64,000 nucleotides of DNA from an uncultured Chryseobacterium sp. Its GTDB lineage: Bacteria > Bacteroidota > Bacteroidia > Flavobacteriales > Weeksellaceae. The notes beneath the pieces were generated by a model. It searched no databases, was not told the DNA's origin, and saw only the letters and a list, made by a program, of their open reading frames with translations. Both the position numbers and the translations under genes were made by a program. Where the stretch lies: assembly GCA_913775525.1 (NCBI GenBank), contig CAJYLH010000039.1:28575-92574 (forward strand), read 5' to 3'. Position 1 is the stretch's first letter, and each line of letters starts with the position of its first letter. Below, in pieces: positions 6,798 to 15,987 of this stretch.

Positions 6798-7415
6798 ATG
6801 GCAATCAAAAACATTATTTTCGATTTCGGAGGAGTCCTGATGGACTGGAACCCAAGGTATTTTTTCAAGACGTATTTCAATGATGATGAAAGGATGGAAT
6901 ATTTCCTGGAAAATATCGCGCAGACAGAATGGAATGAGGAACAGGACCGGGGAAGAAAACTTGCCGAGGGAACGGAAATCCAGATTAAGAAATTCCCGGA
7001 ATGGGAAAAAGAAATCCGGGCTTATTACGATAACTGGCCGGTGATGCTGAAAAGCGACATCCCCCACAATGTAGCAGTACTGAAAAAACTCGGGAATACC
7101 AATTATGAGCTGTTCGGGCTGACTAACTGGTCTGATGAGACGTTTCCCTATGCGCTGGAGAACTACGATTTTTTTAAGCTTTTTAAGGGTAAGATTGTAG
7201 TTTCCGGAACAGAAAAACTCATCAAGCCGGACCCGAAAATATGGCACCTGCTTCTGGACCGCTATCAGATCAGCGCAGAGGAGTCCGTATTCATTGATGA
7301 TAATATCAAAAACATTGAAATGGCACAGTCACTGGGTTTCCATACGGTGCATATCACACCTGAAACAGACCTTGAAAAAGAACTGATAGATTTAGGCGTA
7401 AAATTTGATCAGTAG
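6798..7415 (+). CDS. HAD family hydrolase
   Basis: The 205 residues carry the haloacid dehalogenase motifs in order: IFDFGGVLMDW with D9 as predicted nucleophile, GLTNWSDE as motif II, KLIKPDP with the motif III lysine, and VFIDDN as motif IV. The DFGGVL start and helical cap resemble the YihX / epoxide-hydrolase-N-like branch, whose members often dephosphorylate sugar phosphates; the substrate here is unknown. It starts 29 bp after the HsdR-N-like gene and is followed 27 bp later by another gene, so the three may be co-transcribed. Confidence 0.88.
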   Translation: MAIKNIIFDFGGVLMDWNPRYFFKTYFNDDERMEYFLENIAQTEWNEEQDRGRKLAEGTEIQIKKFPEWEKEIRAYYDNWPVMLKSDIPHNVAVLKKLGNTNYELFGLTNWSDETFPYALENYDFFKLFKGKIVVSGTEKLIKPDPKIWHLLLDRYQISAEESVFIDDNIKNIEMAQSLGFHTVHITPETDLEKELIDLGVKFDQ

Positions 7416-7442
7416 GAATACAATCAACACACAAATTATAGT

Positions 7443-8186
7443 ATGATACGTTCAATATTATTAGCCGGAATTTTAATGGCTTCCGGAACCGCATTCAGCC
7501 AGAAGCTCAAAACAGTAAGCTACCAGGACGGCACGCAGAAACTCAGTGGACTGGTTACTTCCAATGCCGGAAAAAAGCTTCCGGGTGTCCTTATCCTTCC
7601 TGCCTGGAAAGGCATTGATGATGAGGCAAGAAATGCAGCAGCAGAGCTGGAGAAAGAAGGCTATGTTGCTTTTGTTGCAGATATTTACGGTATAGGAAAC
7701 GTCCCGGCCGACAATGCTGCAGCAGCAAAAATGTCAGGGTATTACAAACAGAATTATGAAGCGTATCAGAAAAGGATCAGTTTAGCATTGGAACAGCTGA
7801 AGAAAAACGGAGCCATTCCCGAAAAAATTGCTGTCATCGGTTATTGCTTCGGCGGAACCGGTGCCCTGGAATCTGCAAGGGGGAAACTTCCTGTTGCAGG
7901 TGCCGTTTCCATTCACGGAAGCCTGGCTAAAGACCAGTCCAGAACCAATGGTCCTTTAGCTGCAAAAATCCTGGTGGAGCACCCGGCAGATGATCAGAGT
8001 GTTTCCAGGGAAGATTATGACAACCTGGTAAAAGAGATGAATGAAGGAAATGCCGACTGGCAGATTATTACCTATGCCCACTCCAAGCACACATTTACGG
8101 ATCCAAAGTCACCTGACTACAATCCGGTTATGGCCAAAAGAGCCTGGAACCATACGCTGATGTTCCTGAAGGAAATCCTTAAATAA
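7443..8186 (+). CDS. Secreted dienelactone hydrolase family protein
   Basis: This 247-residue alpha/beta hydrolase has an N-terminal signal peptide (cleavage expected after about residue 19, SGTAFS-Q), so it acts in the periplasm or outside. The nucleophile motif is GYCFGG with C135. D183 or D184 (HPADDQS) and H216 (KHTFTD) complete a likely Cys-Asp-His triad as in dienelactone hydrolases. The true substrate is unknown; periplasmic members are common in Bacteroidota. It ends at a convergent inverted repeat that separates it from the next gene. Confidence 0.87.
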   Translation: MIRSILLAGILMASGTAFSQKLKTVSYQDGTQKLSGLVTSNAGKKLPGVLILPAWKGIDDEARNAAAELEKEGYVAFVADIYGIGNVPADNAAAAKMSGYYKQNYEAYQKRISLALEQLKKNGAIPEKIAVIGYCFGGTGALESARGKLPVAGAVSIHGSLAKDQSRTNGPLAAKILVEHPADDQSVSREDYDNLVKEMNEGNADWQIITYAHSKHTFTDPKSPDYNPVMAKRAWNHTLMFLKEILK

Positions 8187-8271
8187 TGTAACAATGAATC
8201 AATGTAGCAGTGTAATAATATATCAATTTTTATGATTGGTATACTGTTACACTGCTATATTCTTACATTGA
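8187..8271. repeat. Inverted repeat between convergent genes, likely two-way terminator
   Basis: The left arm contains AATGTAGCAGTGTAA and the right arm contains TTACACTGCTATATTC and TTACATT, which are largely complementary. The arms show 7-bp spacing of ATGTA/AATGA words. It fills the gap between two converging genes and could terminate both. Confidence 0.6.
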
Positions 8272-8652
8272 CTATTGTTTTGCTTGCAGCTCTGCGGTAT
8301 AGGCTTTAGGAGAATATTTGGTCAGTGATCCTGTAGCAGCATCAATACCTACACCTATGGCGCCACCTAAAACGATATTAACCAGGGTCACAGGATTAAA
8401 TGTTTTGGTAAGCTTCATTTCTTTGCTGGTGTAACCTTCTTTTTCAAAAGTCACCATCTGCTTGCTCAGCGATCTTGGGATTTCAGCTGTACACGGCGTC
8501 GTACATTTTTCAATGCCTTTGTGGATCACTTTGGCACCTTCAGGAGTTGAAGTGAAAGATATTTTATCTTTGGTACCGGTAATAATAGTCGCACAAGAAG
8601 TGAAAGATACAGCAACGCCCAATAAAAGCGCAACGGGTAAAATGTTTTTCAT
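8272..8652 (-). CDS. PEGA domain lipoprotein
   Basis: This is a small envelope lipoprotein of 126 residues. The signal peptide ends in a lipobox (SFTSC) with the lipidated cysteine at C20. A PEGA-type beta domain follows (ISFTSTPEGAKV, residues 31-42), then a hydrophobic glycine-rich stretch near 92-108 that could insert in the membrane. Cysteines 50 and 54 may form a disulfide. PEGA domains are thought to help surface-layer or peptidoglycan interaction. The gene is alone and converges on the hydrolase gene. Confidence 0.82.
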   Translation of the reverse strand: MKNILPVALLLGVAVSFTSCATIITGTKDKISFTSTPEGAKVIHKGIEKCTTPCTAEIPRSLSKQMVTFEKEGYTSKEMKLTKTFNPVTLVNIVLGGAIGVGIDAATGSLTKYSPKAYTAELQAKQ

Positions 8653-8823
8653 AAAGAATTAATTGTCAGTTTTTCAGCCGCGAACATACAAAATAATTCA
8701 CAGCCCTGAAACATAATTTTTTAAAAAACATTTATCCATTATCTATTCAACTGAATTCCCGCTCATTAAAAACCATTTTTTATCTAAAAAAAGTGATTTA
8801 AATAGATATTGATTGCTTTAAAT

Positions 8824-9201
8824 CTAGTCTACTCCTTCTTCCTCCCTGTGCACCGCTTCCATCGAAAATGCAGGAAGGCATACCGACAGGTATTCACATT
8901 CTTCAGGAAAGGGGTTGCTGTACCTCACCCTGGCACCTTTACCGATCCTGATGCTCTGCCCTTTCTCCAGCACAATGGTCTCTCCATCGATCTCAAACTG
9001 TTTTTTACCGGAAATAATGAAGGTAAATTCATCAAATTCCGGAGTCTGGTGCGGTTCGCTCCATCCGGCTGGCGCAACCATATGGGCAATGGATACTTCC
9101 GGATTTTCCGTTGAATTCCCCCAGTGTTCTTCGATCAGCTTACCGTCTGTAGTTGGGACTACAAAAGGATTCTGCTGGACAGTATACTTCTTCATAGCCA
9201 A
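8824..9201 (-). CDS. Cupin domain-containing protein
   Basis: The 125-residue protein is a single cupin barrel: residues 45-80 contain the motif region EPHQTPEFDEFTFIISGKKQ, with likely metal ligands among the His and Glu residues, and a second half around EKGQSIRIGKGARVRYSNP. The specific reaction cannot be deduced. Its start codon overlaps the end of the upstream acetyltransferase gene by 10 bp, so the two are translated from one message. Confidence 0.82.
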   Translation of the reverse strand: MAMKKYTVQQNPFVVPTTDGKLIEEHWGNSTENPEVSIAHMVAPAGWSEPHQTPEFDEFTFIISGKKQFEIDGETIVLEKGQSIRIGKGARVRYSNPFPEECEYLSVCLPAFSMEAVHREEEGVD

Positions 9202-9719
9202 TTTTCTTTTTTGATTTGATAAACAATATTCGTTCTTGACGGTTCACTGAAGTAAGCCACTTCCTGTTCCCCGGTATTTTCTGCGCCTAACCTTTCCATT
9301 GCGGTCCGGGAACGCATATTATCTTTTCCCACATGGAAATTAACCTTATCCACAAACCGGAAGATATAATCGAGCATCAGCTTCTTGATCTGCGGGTTGA
9401 TCCCTTTTCCCCATGATTCGGTCCCGTAAAATGTATAGCCTACAAAGATGCTGTTATCCTCTTCGTTATAATCATAATAACGGCTGCTTCCAATCACATT
9501 TCCGGTTGCTTTCTCCAAAATTTTAAATGTTCCTTTGCTTTCCATTGCTCCAACAAAGAAATTCTGAAAAACTTCCCGCTTGTAACGGTCCTTGTTCGGG
9601 TGCTGTTCCCAGACCCTGGGATCTGAAGCTACTTTGTATAAGGATTCAAAATCCCCTTGCTGTAAGGGGATTAACTGATAGTCCTGATTTTCCAGGATAG
9701 TCTGAACTGAAAATTTCAT
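9192..9719 (-). CDS. GNAT family N-acetyltransferase (RimJ/RimL-like)
   Basis: At 175 residues it has the size and order of GNAT proteins that acetylate amino groups with acetyl-CoA. The acetyl-CoA-binding region is around GYTFYGTESWGKGINPQIK (residues 90-110) and the C-terminal part reads FHVGKDNMRSRTAMERLGAE, typical of the RimJ/RimL type, where N-x-x-S-x-x-A-x-E-x-x-G is conserved. The substrate is unknown. It is followed by an overlapping cupin gene and preceded closely by a DUF2911 gene. Confidence 0.86.
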   Translation of the reverse strand: MKFSVQTILENQDYQLIPLQQGDFESLYKVASDPRVWEQHPNKDRYKREVFQNFFVGAMESKGTFKILEKATGNVIGSSRYYDYNEEDNSIFVGYTFYGTESWGKGINPQIKKLMLDYIFRFVDKVNFHVGKDNMRSRTAMERLGAENTGEQEVAYFSEPSRTNIVYQIKKENWL

Positions 9720-9748
9720 CTGTATGTGTTGTTTTTTTGTACTGATAC

Positions 9749-10354
9749 CTAGCCTTTTGTTTTGGCTGCATCAGATTCGATTTTTTTAATTTCTTTCAGT
9801 TTATCGGCAATTTTAGTCACTGCTTCAGGTTTTGCCGGCTTAATAGGAACTTCCGCTACTGCCATATCCCATTTGATCACCAGGTTTCCTGAATTTTCAT
9901 CGGTAGGATTCAGGGTAATTTCAAACCACTCCTGCTTGTCTGCCAGTTTATTTACCGGGACCGATATATCAACCACATCCTGTTTAGGATCGTAGGTATA
10001 GGCACCCCACTGCTGGAAGTCTTTGTTAAGGATCACTTTCCATTCTTTTTCAGTCGGCACAATGAATAATCCGTACGTTCCCGCCTGAACGATTTTACCG
10101 CCGAAGTTCACCGACTGCCCGAACGTAATTTTCGTAGATGAGTTGGCTCCCGCTCTCCAAACCTGTCCGTAAGGCACCAGTTCCCCAAAGATCTTTCTTC
10201 CTTTTACACCCGGCCTTCCGTAATCCACCGTAATCTTGGACATGGAAAACTGCTGCTCCACTTTCTGGCGCGGGCTTGCCGCCGGTACCGAATAATCCTG
10301 AGCAAAACTTAATGCAAATGCTGATATGCAAAATGCGAATACTAACTTCTTCAC
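9749..10354 (-). CDS. DUF2911 domain-containing secreted protein
   Basis: The 201 residues begin with a signal peptide (cleavage expected after FALSFA, about residue 18). The remainder matches DUF2911 as I know it: SPRQKVEQQFSMSKITVDYG, GRKIFGELVPYGQVWRAGA and TYGLFIVPTEKEWKVILN. The family is common in Bacteroidota and its function is unknown; the protein should be periplasmic or outer-membrane associated. It is probably the first gene of a transcript with the GNAT and cupin genes (29-bp gap). The dispersed repeat copy C lies upstream. Confidence 0.85.
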   Translation of the reverse strand: MKKLVFAFCISAFALSFAQDYSVPAASPRQKVEQQFSMSKITVDYGRPGVKGRKIFGELVPYGQVWRAGANSSTKITFGQSVNFGGKIVQAGTYGLFIVPTEKEWKVILNKDFQQWGAYTYDPKQDVVDISVPVNKLADKQEWFEITLNPTDENSGNLVIKWDMAVAEVPIKPAKPEAVTKIADKLKEIKKIESDAAKTKG

Positions 10355-10432
10355 GTGATAAATTTTTGTTTAAAAATACGAATTCAAAAAAGAATATGGA
10401 TGCTGTAACAGCAGTAATTTTACATTTCAAGA

Positions 10433-10905
10433 TTCAAAATCCAAAATTTAAAACCTATAATCTAAAACTACCACTCAACATCTATCATCTATCCGTCTAT
10501 CATCTCTCATCTAATCTAAAATCATCATATTCTTTCTCCGCTTTTTCTTTTGCCTTGAAATCGAAGATTCGACGTAGTCAAACAAAAGAAACAAAAATTC
10601 AAGACTGGAAAGAAAAGCTAAAAATAAAGCCTGTTCACTAAAAATTCTAAACTTGCGCGGATTAACTATGGCCACTGTCTTTGAGGTTCTTGTACCGCGC
10701 TTCGGACAGAAGAATTTTCTTAACGTTCACAGCCTTTATTTTCTTAACGCCTTTCTTTCCTAGGTCGTAGTTTAAGTCTATTAATCAATAGTAGTCAAAT
10801 TTAAATCCGTCTACCATCTTAATCTAAAATCTAAAATTTATAATCTAAAATTCAGATTTTCCTGTCTATCATCTATCCGTCTATTATCTCTTATCTTAAT
10901 ACAGT
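10433..10905. repeat. Dispersed non-coding repeat, inverted copy C, with heptamer flanks
   Basis: The core (about 10538-10820) is the reverse complement of copy A at 4.5-4.86 kb. Both sides carry period-7 DNA, and the block TCTATCATCTATCCGTCTAT occurs on each side (near 10481 and 10866), forming direct repeats around the core. No open frame is credible. Inside, TTCTTTTG and CAAAAGAA enclose the palindrome TCGAAGATTCGA. Confidence 0.8.
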
Positions 10906-10923
10906 TCACCCCCTTTCTCACAC

Positions 10924-10952
10924 AAAAAGCACCATCAGACTGACAGTGCTTT
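10924..10952 (-). terminator. Terminator of the pyr cluster (after carB)
   Basis: On the minus strand, AAAGCAC pairs with GTGCTTT, with an inner TCAG/CTGA stem, and five T follow. It lies 22 bp after the carB stop codon. Confidence 0.8.
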
Positions 10953-10974
10953 AATATGATATTCAGGATAGTAT

Positions 10975-13900
10975 TTACATGGTCTCCATTTTAAAGCTCA
11001 TGCTTTCGATCACCTTCAGGATGGCTTCTACAGTATCCATAGAGGTCAGACAAGGAACGCCGTTTTCAACGCTCATCCTCCTGATCTGGAATCCGTCTCT
11101 TTCGGCCCGTTTTCCTTTCGTCATGGTATTGACTACATATTGAACTTTTCCTTTCTGGATCAGGTCGATCAGATTAACGTCTTCTTCTCCGATCTTGTAT
11201 CCTATTTTGCAAGGAATCCCTTTTTCTTCAAAGAATTTGGCAGTCCCTTCCGTTGCCCAGATCCTGAAGCCTACTTCATGGAACCTGGCCGCCAGATCAG
11301 CTGCTTCCTGCTTATGTTTATCCGCTACCGTGAACAGGATGGAGCCATGCATCGGTACTTTTCTTCCTGCTGCTACCAGTCCTTTGTAAAGGGCTTTTTC
11401 CAGGGTTGTATCTTTACCCATCACCTCTCCGGTCGATTTCATTTCAGGGCCTAAAGAGATATCTACTTTCGTCAGTTTTGAGAAAGAGAATACCGGAACT
11501 TTTACGAAAACGCCTTCTTTATTCGGAACCAGGCCGCTTTCGTAGCCGAGATCTTTCAGTTTCTGGCCCAGAATGGCTTTGGTAGCCAGGTTAGCCATCG
11601 GAACCTCCGTGATTTTAGATAAGAAAGGAACGGTTCTGGATGAACGCGGGTTGACTTCGATGACAAAGACGTTTCCTTCAAACAGGACATACTGGATGTT
11701 CATCAGCCCTACTACATTAAGTCCTTTAGCCAGCCTTTTCGTATAATCTACCAGCGTGTCAATTTCCCCCTGCGAAATATTCTGCGGAGGATATACTGCG
11801 ATGGAGTCTCCGGAGTGAACCCCTGCCCTCTCGATGTGCTCCATAATTCCCGGAATCACTACCGTTTCACCGTCGCAGATGGCGTCTACCTCAACTTCTT
11901 TTCCAACCATATATTTATCGACCAATACCGGATGTTCAGGGCTCGCTTCCACTGCATTTTCCATGTAATGGGCCAGCTCTGTTTCCGTGTACACGATTTC
12001 CATGGCTCGGCCTCCCAGTACATAGCTCGGTCGAACTAATACCGGATATCCGATTTCATTGGCAATCTTGATCGCTTCTTCTTTAGAAACGGATGTTTTC
12101 CCGAGCGGCTGAGGGATCTGCATTTCCTGAAGCGCTTTTTCAAACTTATCTCTGTTTTCTGCTCTGTCCAGGTCTTCCAGGGTCGTCCCTAAAATCTGAA
12201 CACCGTGTGAAGCCAGTTTATCAGCCAGGTTAATCGCGGTCTGGCCACCGAACTGAACGACAACCCCTTTCGGTTTTTCGAGTTCGATAATGTTCATGAC
12301 ATCTTCTTCTGTCAGCGGCTCGAAATAGAGTTTGTCTGAGATGGAGAAATCGGTGGAAACCGTTTCCGGGTTGTTGTTGATGATGATGGCTTCGTAGCCC
12401 ATTTCTTTGATTGCCCAAACCGAATGAACCGTTGCGTAATCAAACTCAACTCCCTGTCCGATCCTGATCGGTCCGGACCCCAGCACGATGATTTTCTCTT
12501 TGTCTGAAACCACGCTTTCGTTTTCTTCTTCGTATGTTCCGTAGAAATATGGGGTTTCAGATTCAAATTCAGCGGCGCAGGTATCCACCATTTTGTATAC
12601 CGGCATGATTCCGTTTTCTTTTCTGAAATTGAATACTTCTCTTTGGGTCACCTCCCAAAGATGAGCAATATTTAGATCCGCAAAGCCTAATTTCTTAGCT
12701 TCAATTAATGTTTCTTTGTCAAATTTATTGTCAGCAATCGTTTGTTCGAAATCGACCAGCTTTTTCAGTTTCCAGATGAAGAACTTGTCGATCTTGCTCC
12801 ATTCCACGATCTGTTCCCAGTCGTATCCTTTTCGTAAAGCATCGCCGATAATGAATAGCCTTTCATCATCACATACCCTGATCCTTCTTTCGATTTCTTC
12901 CGCCGTCAAAGCCAGGGCTTGCTTTGTTTTCAGTCCTAAATGCCTGATGCCGGTTTCGAGGGAACGGATGGCTTTCTGTAAAGACTCCTCGAAGTTCCTT
13001 CCGATGGCCATTACTTCACCGGTTGCTTTCATCTGGGTAGACAATCTCCTGTCTGCCGTTTCAAATTTATCGAACGGGAACCTTGGGAATTTCGTTACCA
13101 CATAGTCCAGAGCCGGTTCGAAGCAGGCGTATGTTTTCCCGGTTACCGGGTTCATAATTTCGTCAAGGGTAAGTCCTACCGCGATTTTCGCAGCAATCTT
13201 TGCGATGGGATACCCTGTTGCTTTTGATGCCAAAGCGGAGGAACGGGAAACCCTTGGGTTTACCTCGATGATGTAATAGTCAAATGAATGCGGGTCTAAA
13301 GCCAGCTGTACGTTACATCCTCCTTCAATTCCCAGTGCCCTGATGATTTTTAACGAAGCGTTTCTCAGCAGTTGGTATTCCCTGTCAGAAAGTGTCTGGG
13401 AAGGCGCAACTACGATAGAATCTCCCGTATGCACGCCCACCGGGTCGATATTTTCCATATTACACACCACAATCGCATTATCGTTGGCATCACGCATAAC
13501 CTCATATTCAATTTCCTTGAAGCCTGCGATTGACCGCTCAATCAGACACTGCGTTACCGGGCTGTGCTTCAATCCTAATTCCGCAATTTCTTTCAGTTCT
13601 GTTTCATTGGAAGCGATTCCGCCACCTGTTCCCCCCATCGTGAAGGCAGGTCGGACAATTACAGGATACCCTATTTCTTCTGCAAAACTTAAGGCTCCTT
13701 CTACGGTATTCACGATATCCGATTCAGGAACAGGTTCATTCAGTTCTCTCATCAGTTCACGGAACAGATCCCTGTCTTCCGCCCTGTTGATGGCCGATAA
13801 TTTTGTTCCCAATACTTCCACTTTACATTCTTCAAGGATACCGGATTTTTCCAGCTCTACCGCCATGTTCAGTCCGGTCTGTCCGCCAAGAGTTGGTAAA

Positions 13901-14157
13901 AGTGCATCCGGACGCTCTTTTCTGATGATGTGGCTTACAAACTGCAGGGAAATCGGCTCAATATATACTTTATCTGCGATTTCCACATCTGTCATGATGG
14001 TTGCCGGGTTGGAGTTGATCAGGATTACTTTATAGCCTTCTTCTTTCAAAGATAAACAGGCCTGTGTTCCCGCATAATCGAATTCTGCCGCCTGACCAAT
14101 GATGATAGGCCCGGAACCGATTACTAAAATTGTTTTTATATCTGTACGTTTTGCCAT
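10975..14157 (-). CDS. carB: Carbamoyl-phosphate synthase large subunit
   Basis: At 1060 residues this is a full-length CarB, which makes carbamoyl phosphate from ammonia, bicarbonate and two ATP with CarA. Two homologous ATP-grasp halves are visible ([16 protein letters not shown] near residue 14 and [15 protein letters not shown] near 560), followed by the C-terminal MGS-like regulatory domain (about 930-1060), where UMP and ornithine bind in enterobacteria. The ATG at 14157 gives MAKRTDIK, the usual CarB start; upstream in-frame codons are not conserved in character. The product feeds both pyrB here and argF' 7 kb away. It is separated from carA by an inserted gene. Confidence 0.97.
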   Translation of the reverse strand: MAKRTDIKTILVIGSGPIIIGQAAEFDYAGTQACLSLKEEGYKVILINSNPATIMTDVEIADKVYIEPISLQFVSHIIRKERPDALLPTLGGQTGLNMAVELEKSGILEECKVEVLGTKLSAINRAEDRDLFRELMRELNEPVPESDIVNTVEGALSFAEEIGYPVIVRPAFTMGGTGGGIASNETELKEIAELGLKHSPVTQCLIERSIAGFKEIEYEVMRDANDNAIVVCNMENIDPVGVHTGDSIVVAPSQTLSDREYQLLRNASLKIIRALGIEGGCNVQLALDPHSFDYYIIEVNPRVSRSSALASKATGYPIAKIAAKIAVGLTLDEIMNPVTGKTYACFEPALDYVVTKFPRFPFDKFETADRRLSTQMKATGEVMAIGRNFEESLQKAIRSLETGIRHLGLKTKQALALTAEEIERRIRVCDDERLFIIGDALRKGYDWEQIVEWSKIDKFFIWKLKKLVDFEQTIADNKFDKETLIEAKKLGFADLNIAHLWEVTQREVFNFRKENGIMPVYKMVDTCAAEFESETPYFYGTYEEENESVVSDKEKIIVLGSGPIRIGQGVEFDYATVHSVWAIKEMGYEAIIINNNPETVSTDFSISDKLYFEPLTEEDVMNIIELEKPKGVVVQFGGQTAINLADKLASHGVQILGTTLEDLDRAENRDKFEKALQEMQIPQPLGKTSVSKEEAIKIANEIGYPVLVRPSYVLGGRAMEIVYTETELAHYMENAVEASPEHPVLVDKYMVGKEVEVDAICDGETVVIPGIMEHIERAGVHSGDSIAVYPPQNISQGEIDTLVDYTKRLAKGLNVVGLMNIQYVLFEGNVFVIEVNPRSSRTVPFLSKITEVPMANLATKAILGQKLKDLGYESGLVPNKEGVFVKVPVFSFSKLTKVDISLGPEMKSTGEVMGKDTTLEKALYKGLVAAGRKVPMHGSILFTVADKHKQEAADLAARFHEVGFRIWATEGTAKFFEEKGIPCKIGYKIGEEDVNLIDLIQKGKVQYVVNTMTKGKRAERDGFQIRRMSVENGVPCLTSMDTVEAILKVIESMSFKMETM

Positions 14158-14173
14158 TTTTATTTTTATTAGA

Positions 14174-14208
14174 GAGTCAAGATTCAAGAACCAGGAGCCA
14201 AGATCTTA
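14174..14208. repeat. Heptamer array, left flank of the inserted gene
   Basis: Five 7-mers all beginning GA: GAGTCAA, GATTCAA, GAACCAG, GAGCCAA, GATCTTA. On the other strand they read CTTGACT-like, the inverse of the array at 14581-14615. Confidence 0.7.
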
Positions 14209-14214
14209 GACTTT

Positions 14215-14565
14215 TTATTTTAAATTATTTTTAAATGAATAAATCATTCGTTGAATTTCAGCAATATCACCTAATAGAGTATTGACTACGTCTCCAGGTA
14301 AAAGATTCAACTCTTTAGTCAGTATCAACTGTGTCTGCAATTCAAATGCAGAGCCTAAAGCAATTGCCAGAAAATGATTAAATTCTTTATCACTATTTCT
14401 GCCTGAACCTTCAGCAATATTCGATGGAATAGATACAACAGACCTTTTAATTTGAGAAATCAATCCAAATTTTTCATCATTATGAATTCTTTGGCAGGCT
14501 AAATAAATATTTTTCGCTAATACCATCGATTTCTGCCAAAACAATAATTTTTCAAAATGATGCAT
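14215..14565 (-). CDS. Four helix bundle protein (S23 / rRNA intervening-sequence protein family)
   Basis: The 116-residue all-helical protein carries the family signature SIPSNIAEGSGR (about residues 46-57) and ends in a run of helices. The family includes proteins encoded in 23S rRNA intervening sequences, and is related to the Avd protein of diversity-generating retroelements. Their biochemical role is not settled. This gene sits between carA and carB, which are normally adjacent, and is bounded by heptanucleotide arrays in inverted orientation. That suggests it arrived as a unit. It is oriented with the pyr genes, so it can be read through without breaking the transcript. Confidence 0.88.
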   Translation of the reverse strand: MHHFEKLLFWQKSMVLAKNIYLACQRIHNDEKFGLISQIKRSVVSIPSNIAEGSGRNSDKEFNHFLAIALGSAFELQTQLILTKELNLLPGDVVNTLLGDIAEIQRMIYSFKNNLK

Positions 14566-14580
14566 TGTAAATCTGTTAAT

Positions 14581-14615
14581 CTTGATTCTTGTGTCTAGCT
14601 TCTTGGTTCTTTGCT
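14581..14615. repeat. Heptamer array, right flank of the inserted gene
   Basis: Five 7-mers: CTTGATT, CTTGTGT, CTAGCTT, CTTGGTT, CTTTGCT. It is inverted relative to 14174-14208 and ends on the carA stop codon. Confidence 0.65.
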
Positions 14616-15688
14616 TACTTTTTAAAATCTTCCATCATCTGAATAAAATCATCAAAGAGGTAATTCGCATCTTCCGGGCCCGGGCTTGCTTCCGGGTGGT
14701 ATTGTACGGAGAAGCAAGGATGGATTTTGTGTTTTAATCCTTCGTTGGTTCTGTCGTTCAGGGCAATGTGGGTTTCAATTAAATCTGTTCCTGTTAAACT
14801 CTCCTGATCTACCGCGTATCCGTGGTTCTGGGAAGTGATGGCCACTTTGTTTTTTTCCAAATCTAAAACAGGATGGTTTCCTCCTCTGTGTCCGAATTTC
14901 AGCTTGAATGTTTTTGCACCGCAGGCCAAACCGATCAGCTGGTGACCTAAGCAGATTCCAAAGATCGGAACTTTACCCAAGAGTCCGCGGATCATTTCCA
15001 GGGCATGTTGGTTGTCTTCAGGGTCGCCGGGACCGTTGGACAGCATCACTCCATCCGGATCCATCAATAAGATTTCTTCTGCCGTTACATCCTGTGAGAC
15101 CACTGTGATGTCGCAGTTTCTCTGGGAGAGTTCGCGGATGATCCCCAATTTGGAACCGAAATCCACCAAAACTACTTTCAGGCCTCTTCCCGGGTTAGCA
15201 TAAGAGGTTTTGGTAGACACCATTTCCACCTGGTTGGTAGGGAATGTGGTTGATGCCAGTTCTGCAACCACTGCATGTTCATCGGCATCGGCATTCACAA
15301 TCTTACATTTTACCACTCCGTGGTTACGGAGTACTCTTGTCAGCCTTCTGGTGTCGATGCCTGAGATTCCGGAAAGGTTCTTCTTTTTAAACAGTTCATC
15401 AAGTGTAATCTGAGTACGGAAATTGGATGGGAAATCGCAGAGTTCCTTTACGATCAGCCCTTTGATAGCCGGCTCAATACTCTCATAATCGTCCCGGTTA
15501 ATACCATAATTACCGATCAGCGGATACGTCATGCAGACGATCTGTCCGCAGTAGGAAGGGTCGGAAATAAGTTCCTGATACCCTGTCATTCCGGTATTGA
15601 AAACCACTTCTCCAGCCGTTTCCAACTCTGCTCCGAAACCTTTTCCATGAAACACTTCACCGGACTCCAGTATTAATTTTTTCTTCAT
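14615..15688 (-). CDS. carA: Carbamoyl-phosphate synthase small (glutaminase) subunit
   Basis: At 357 residues it matches CarA, which hydrolyses glutamine and channels ammonia to CarB. The N-terminal CPSase small-chain domain (about 1-150, with GYQELISDPSYCGQIVCMTY) precedes a class I glutamine amidotransferase domain with the nucleophile in FGICLGHQLIG and the His/Glu pair in QYHPEASPGPED. It lies downstream of pyrB after a 299-bp spacer with palindromic repeats. Expression therefore depends either on read-through from the pyrB promoter or on an unseen promoter in the spacer. Confidence 0.96.
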   Translation of the reverse strand: MKKKLILESGEVFHGKGFGAELETAGEVVFNTGMTGYQELISDPSYCGQIVCMTYPLIGNYGINRDDYESIEPAIKGLIVKELCDFPSNFRTQITLDELFKKKNLSGISGIDTRRLTRVLRNHGVVKCKIVNADADEHAVVAELASTTFPTNQVEMVSTKTSYANPGRGLKVVLVDFGSKLGIIRELSQRNCDITVVSQDVTAEEILLMDPDGVMLSNGPGDPEDNQHALEMIRGLLGKVPIFGICLGHQLIGLACGAKTFKLKFGHRGGNHPVLDLEKNKVAITSQNHGYAVDQESLTGTDLIETHIALNDRTNEGLKHKIHPCFSVQYHPEASPGPEDANYLFDDFIQMMEDFKK

Positions 15689-15784
15689 TGTAAACTTTTA
15701 TCTCTTATTATTTTATTTTTATTTCATTTCTGTTCAACACCCGTCAAAATTCTTTCAATTTCACTAAGGAAATTTTGTAGTGGT

Positions 15785-15880
15785 TATGAACAGGCCGCCC
15801 CTACGGGGCTTCGATTATCATTTCTGCTACCTTCCATGGGTTTCACCCATCGCTATGAGCAGGCCATCCTTACAGGACTG
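15785..15880. repeat. Modular palindromic repeats between pyrB and carA
   Basis: Three small hairpins in a row: GCCCC-TAC-GGGGC (15797-15809), ATGGGT-TTC-ACCCAT followed by CGCTATGA (15836-15858), and TCCT-TAC-AGGA (15867-15877). GCAGGCC or ACAGGCC words precede the TAC hairpins. The second module matches one at 33.4 kb. The rest of 15689-15987 holds nothing recognisable. Confidence 0.6.
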
Positions 15881-15987
15881 ATCATTTTCATGATATACTC
15901 TAAGCCTTTAATGCCTTTTTATTTTTCTTTAAGACTCAGAACCTTTTGACTTCTTTTCTTTTTACCTGGCTCTTGCTTACTTGGCTC

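Noticed and set aside
10276-10641. A 121-codon open frame on the plus strand
   Set aside because: Most of it translates heptamer arrays and the dispersed repeat; no homologue-like features.
13343-14035. A 230-codon open frame antisense to carB
   Set aside because: Serine-rich low-quality frame opposite a well-conserved gene; no start context or independent evidence.
14215-14565. Diversity-generating retroelement accessory gene (avd)
   Set aside because: No reverse transcriptase, template repeat or variable repeat is found near this four-helix-bundle gene.
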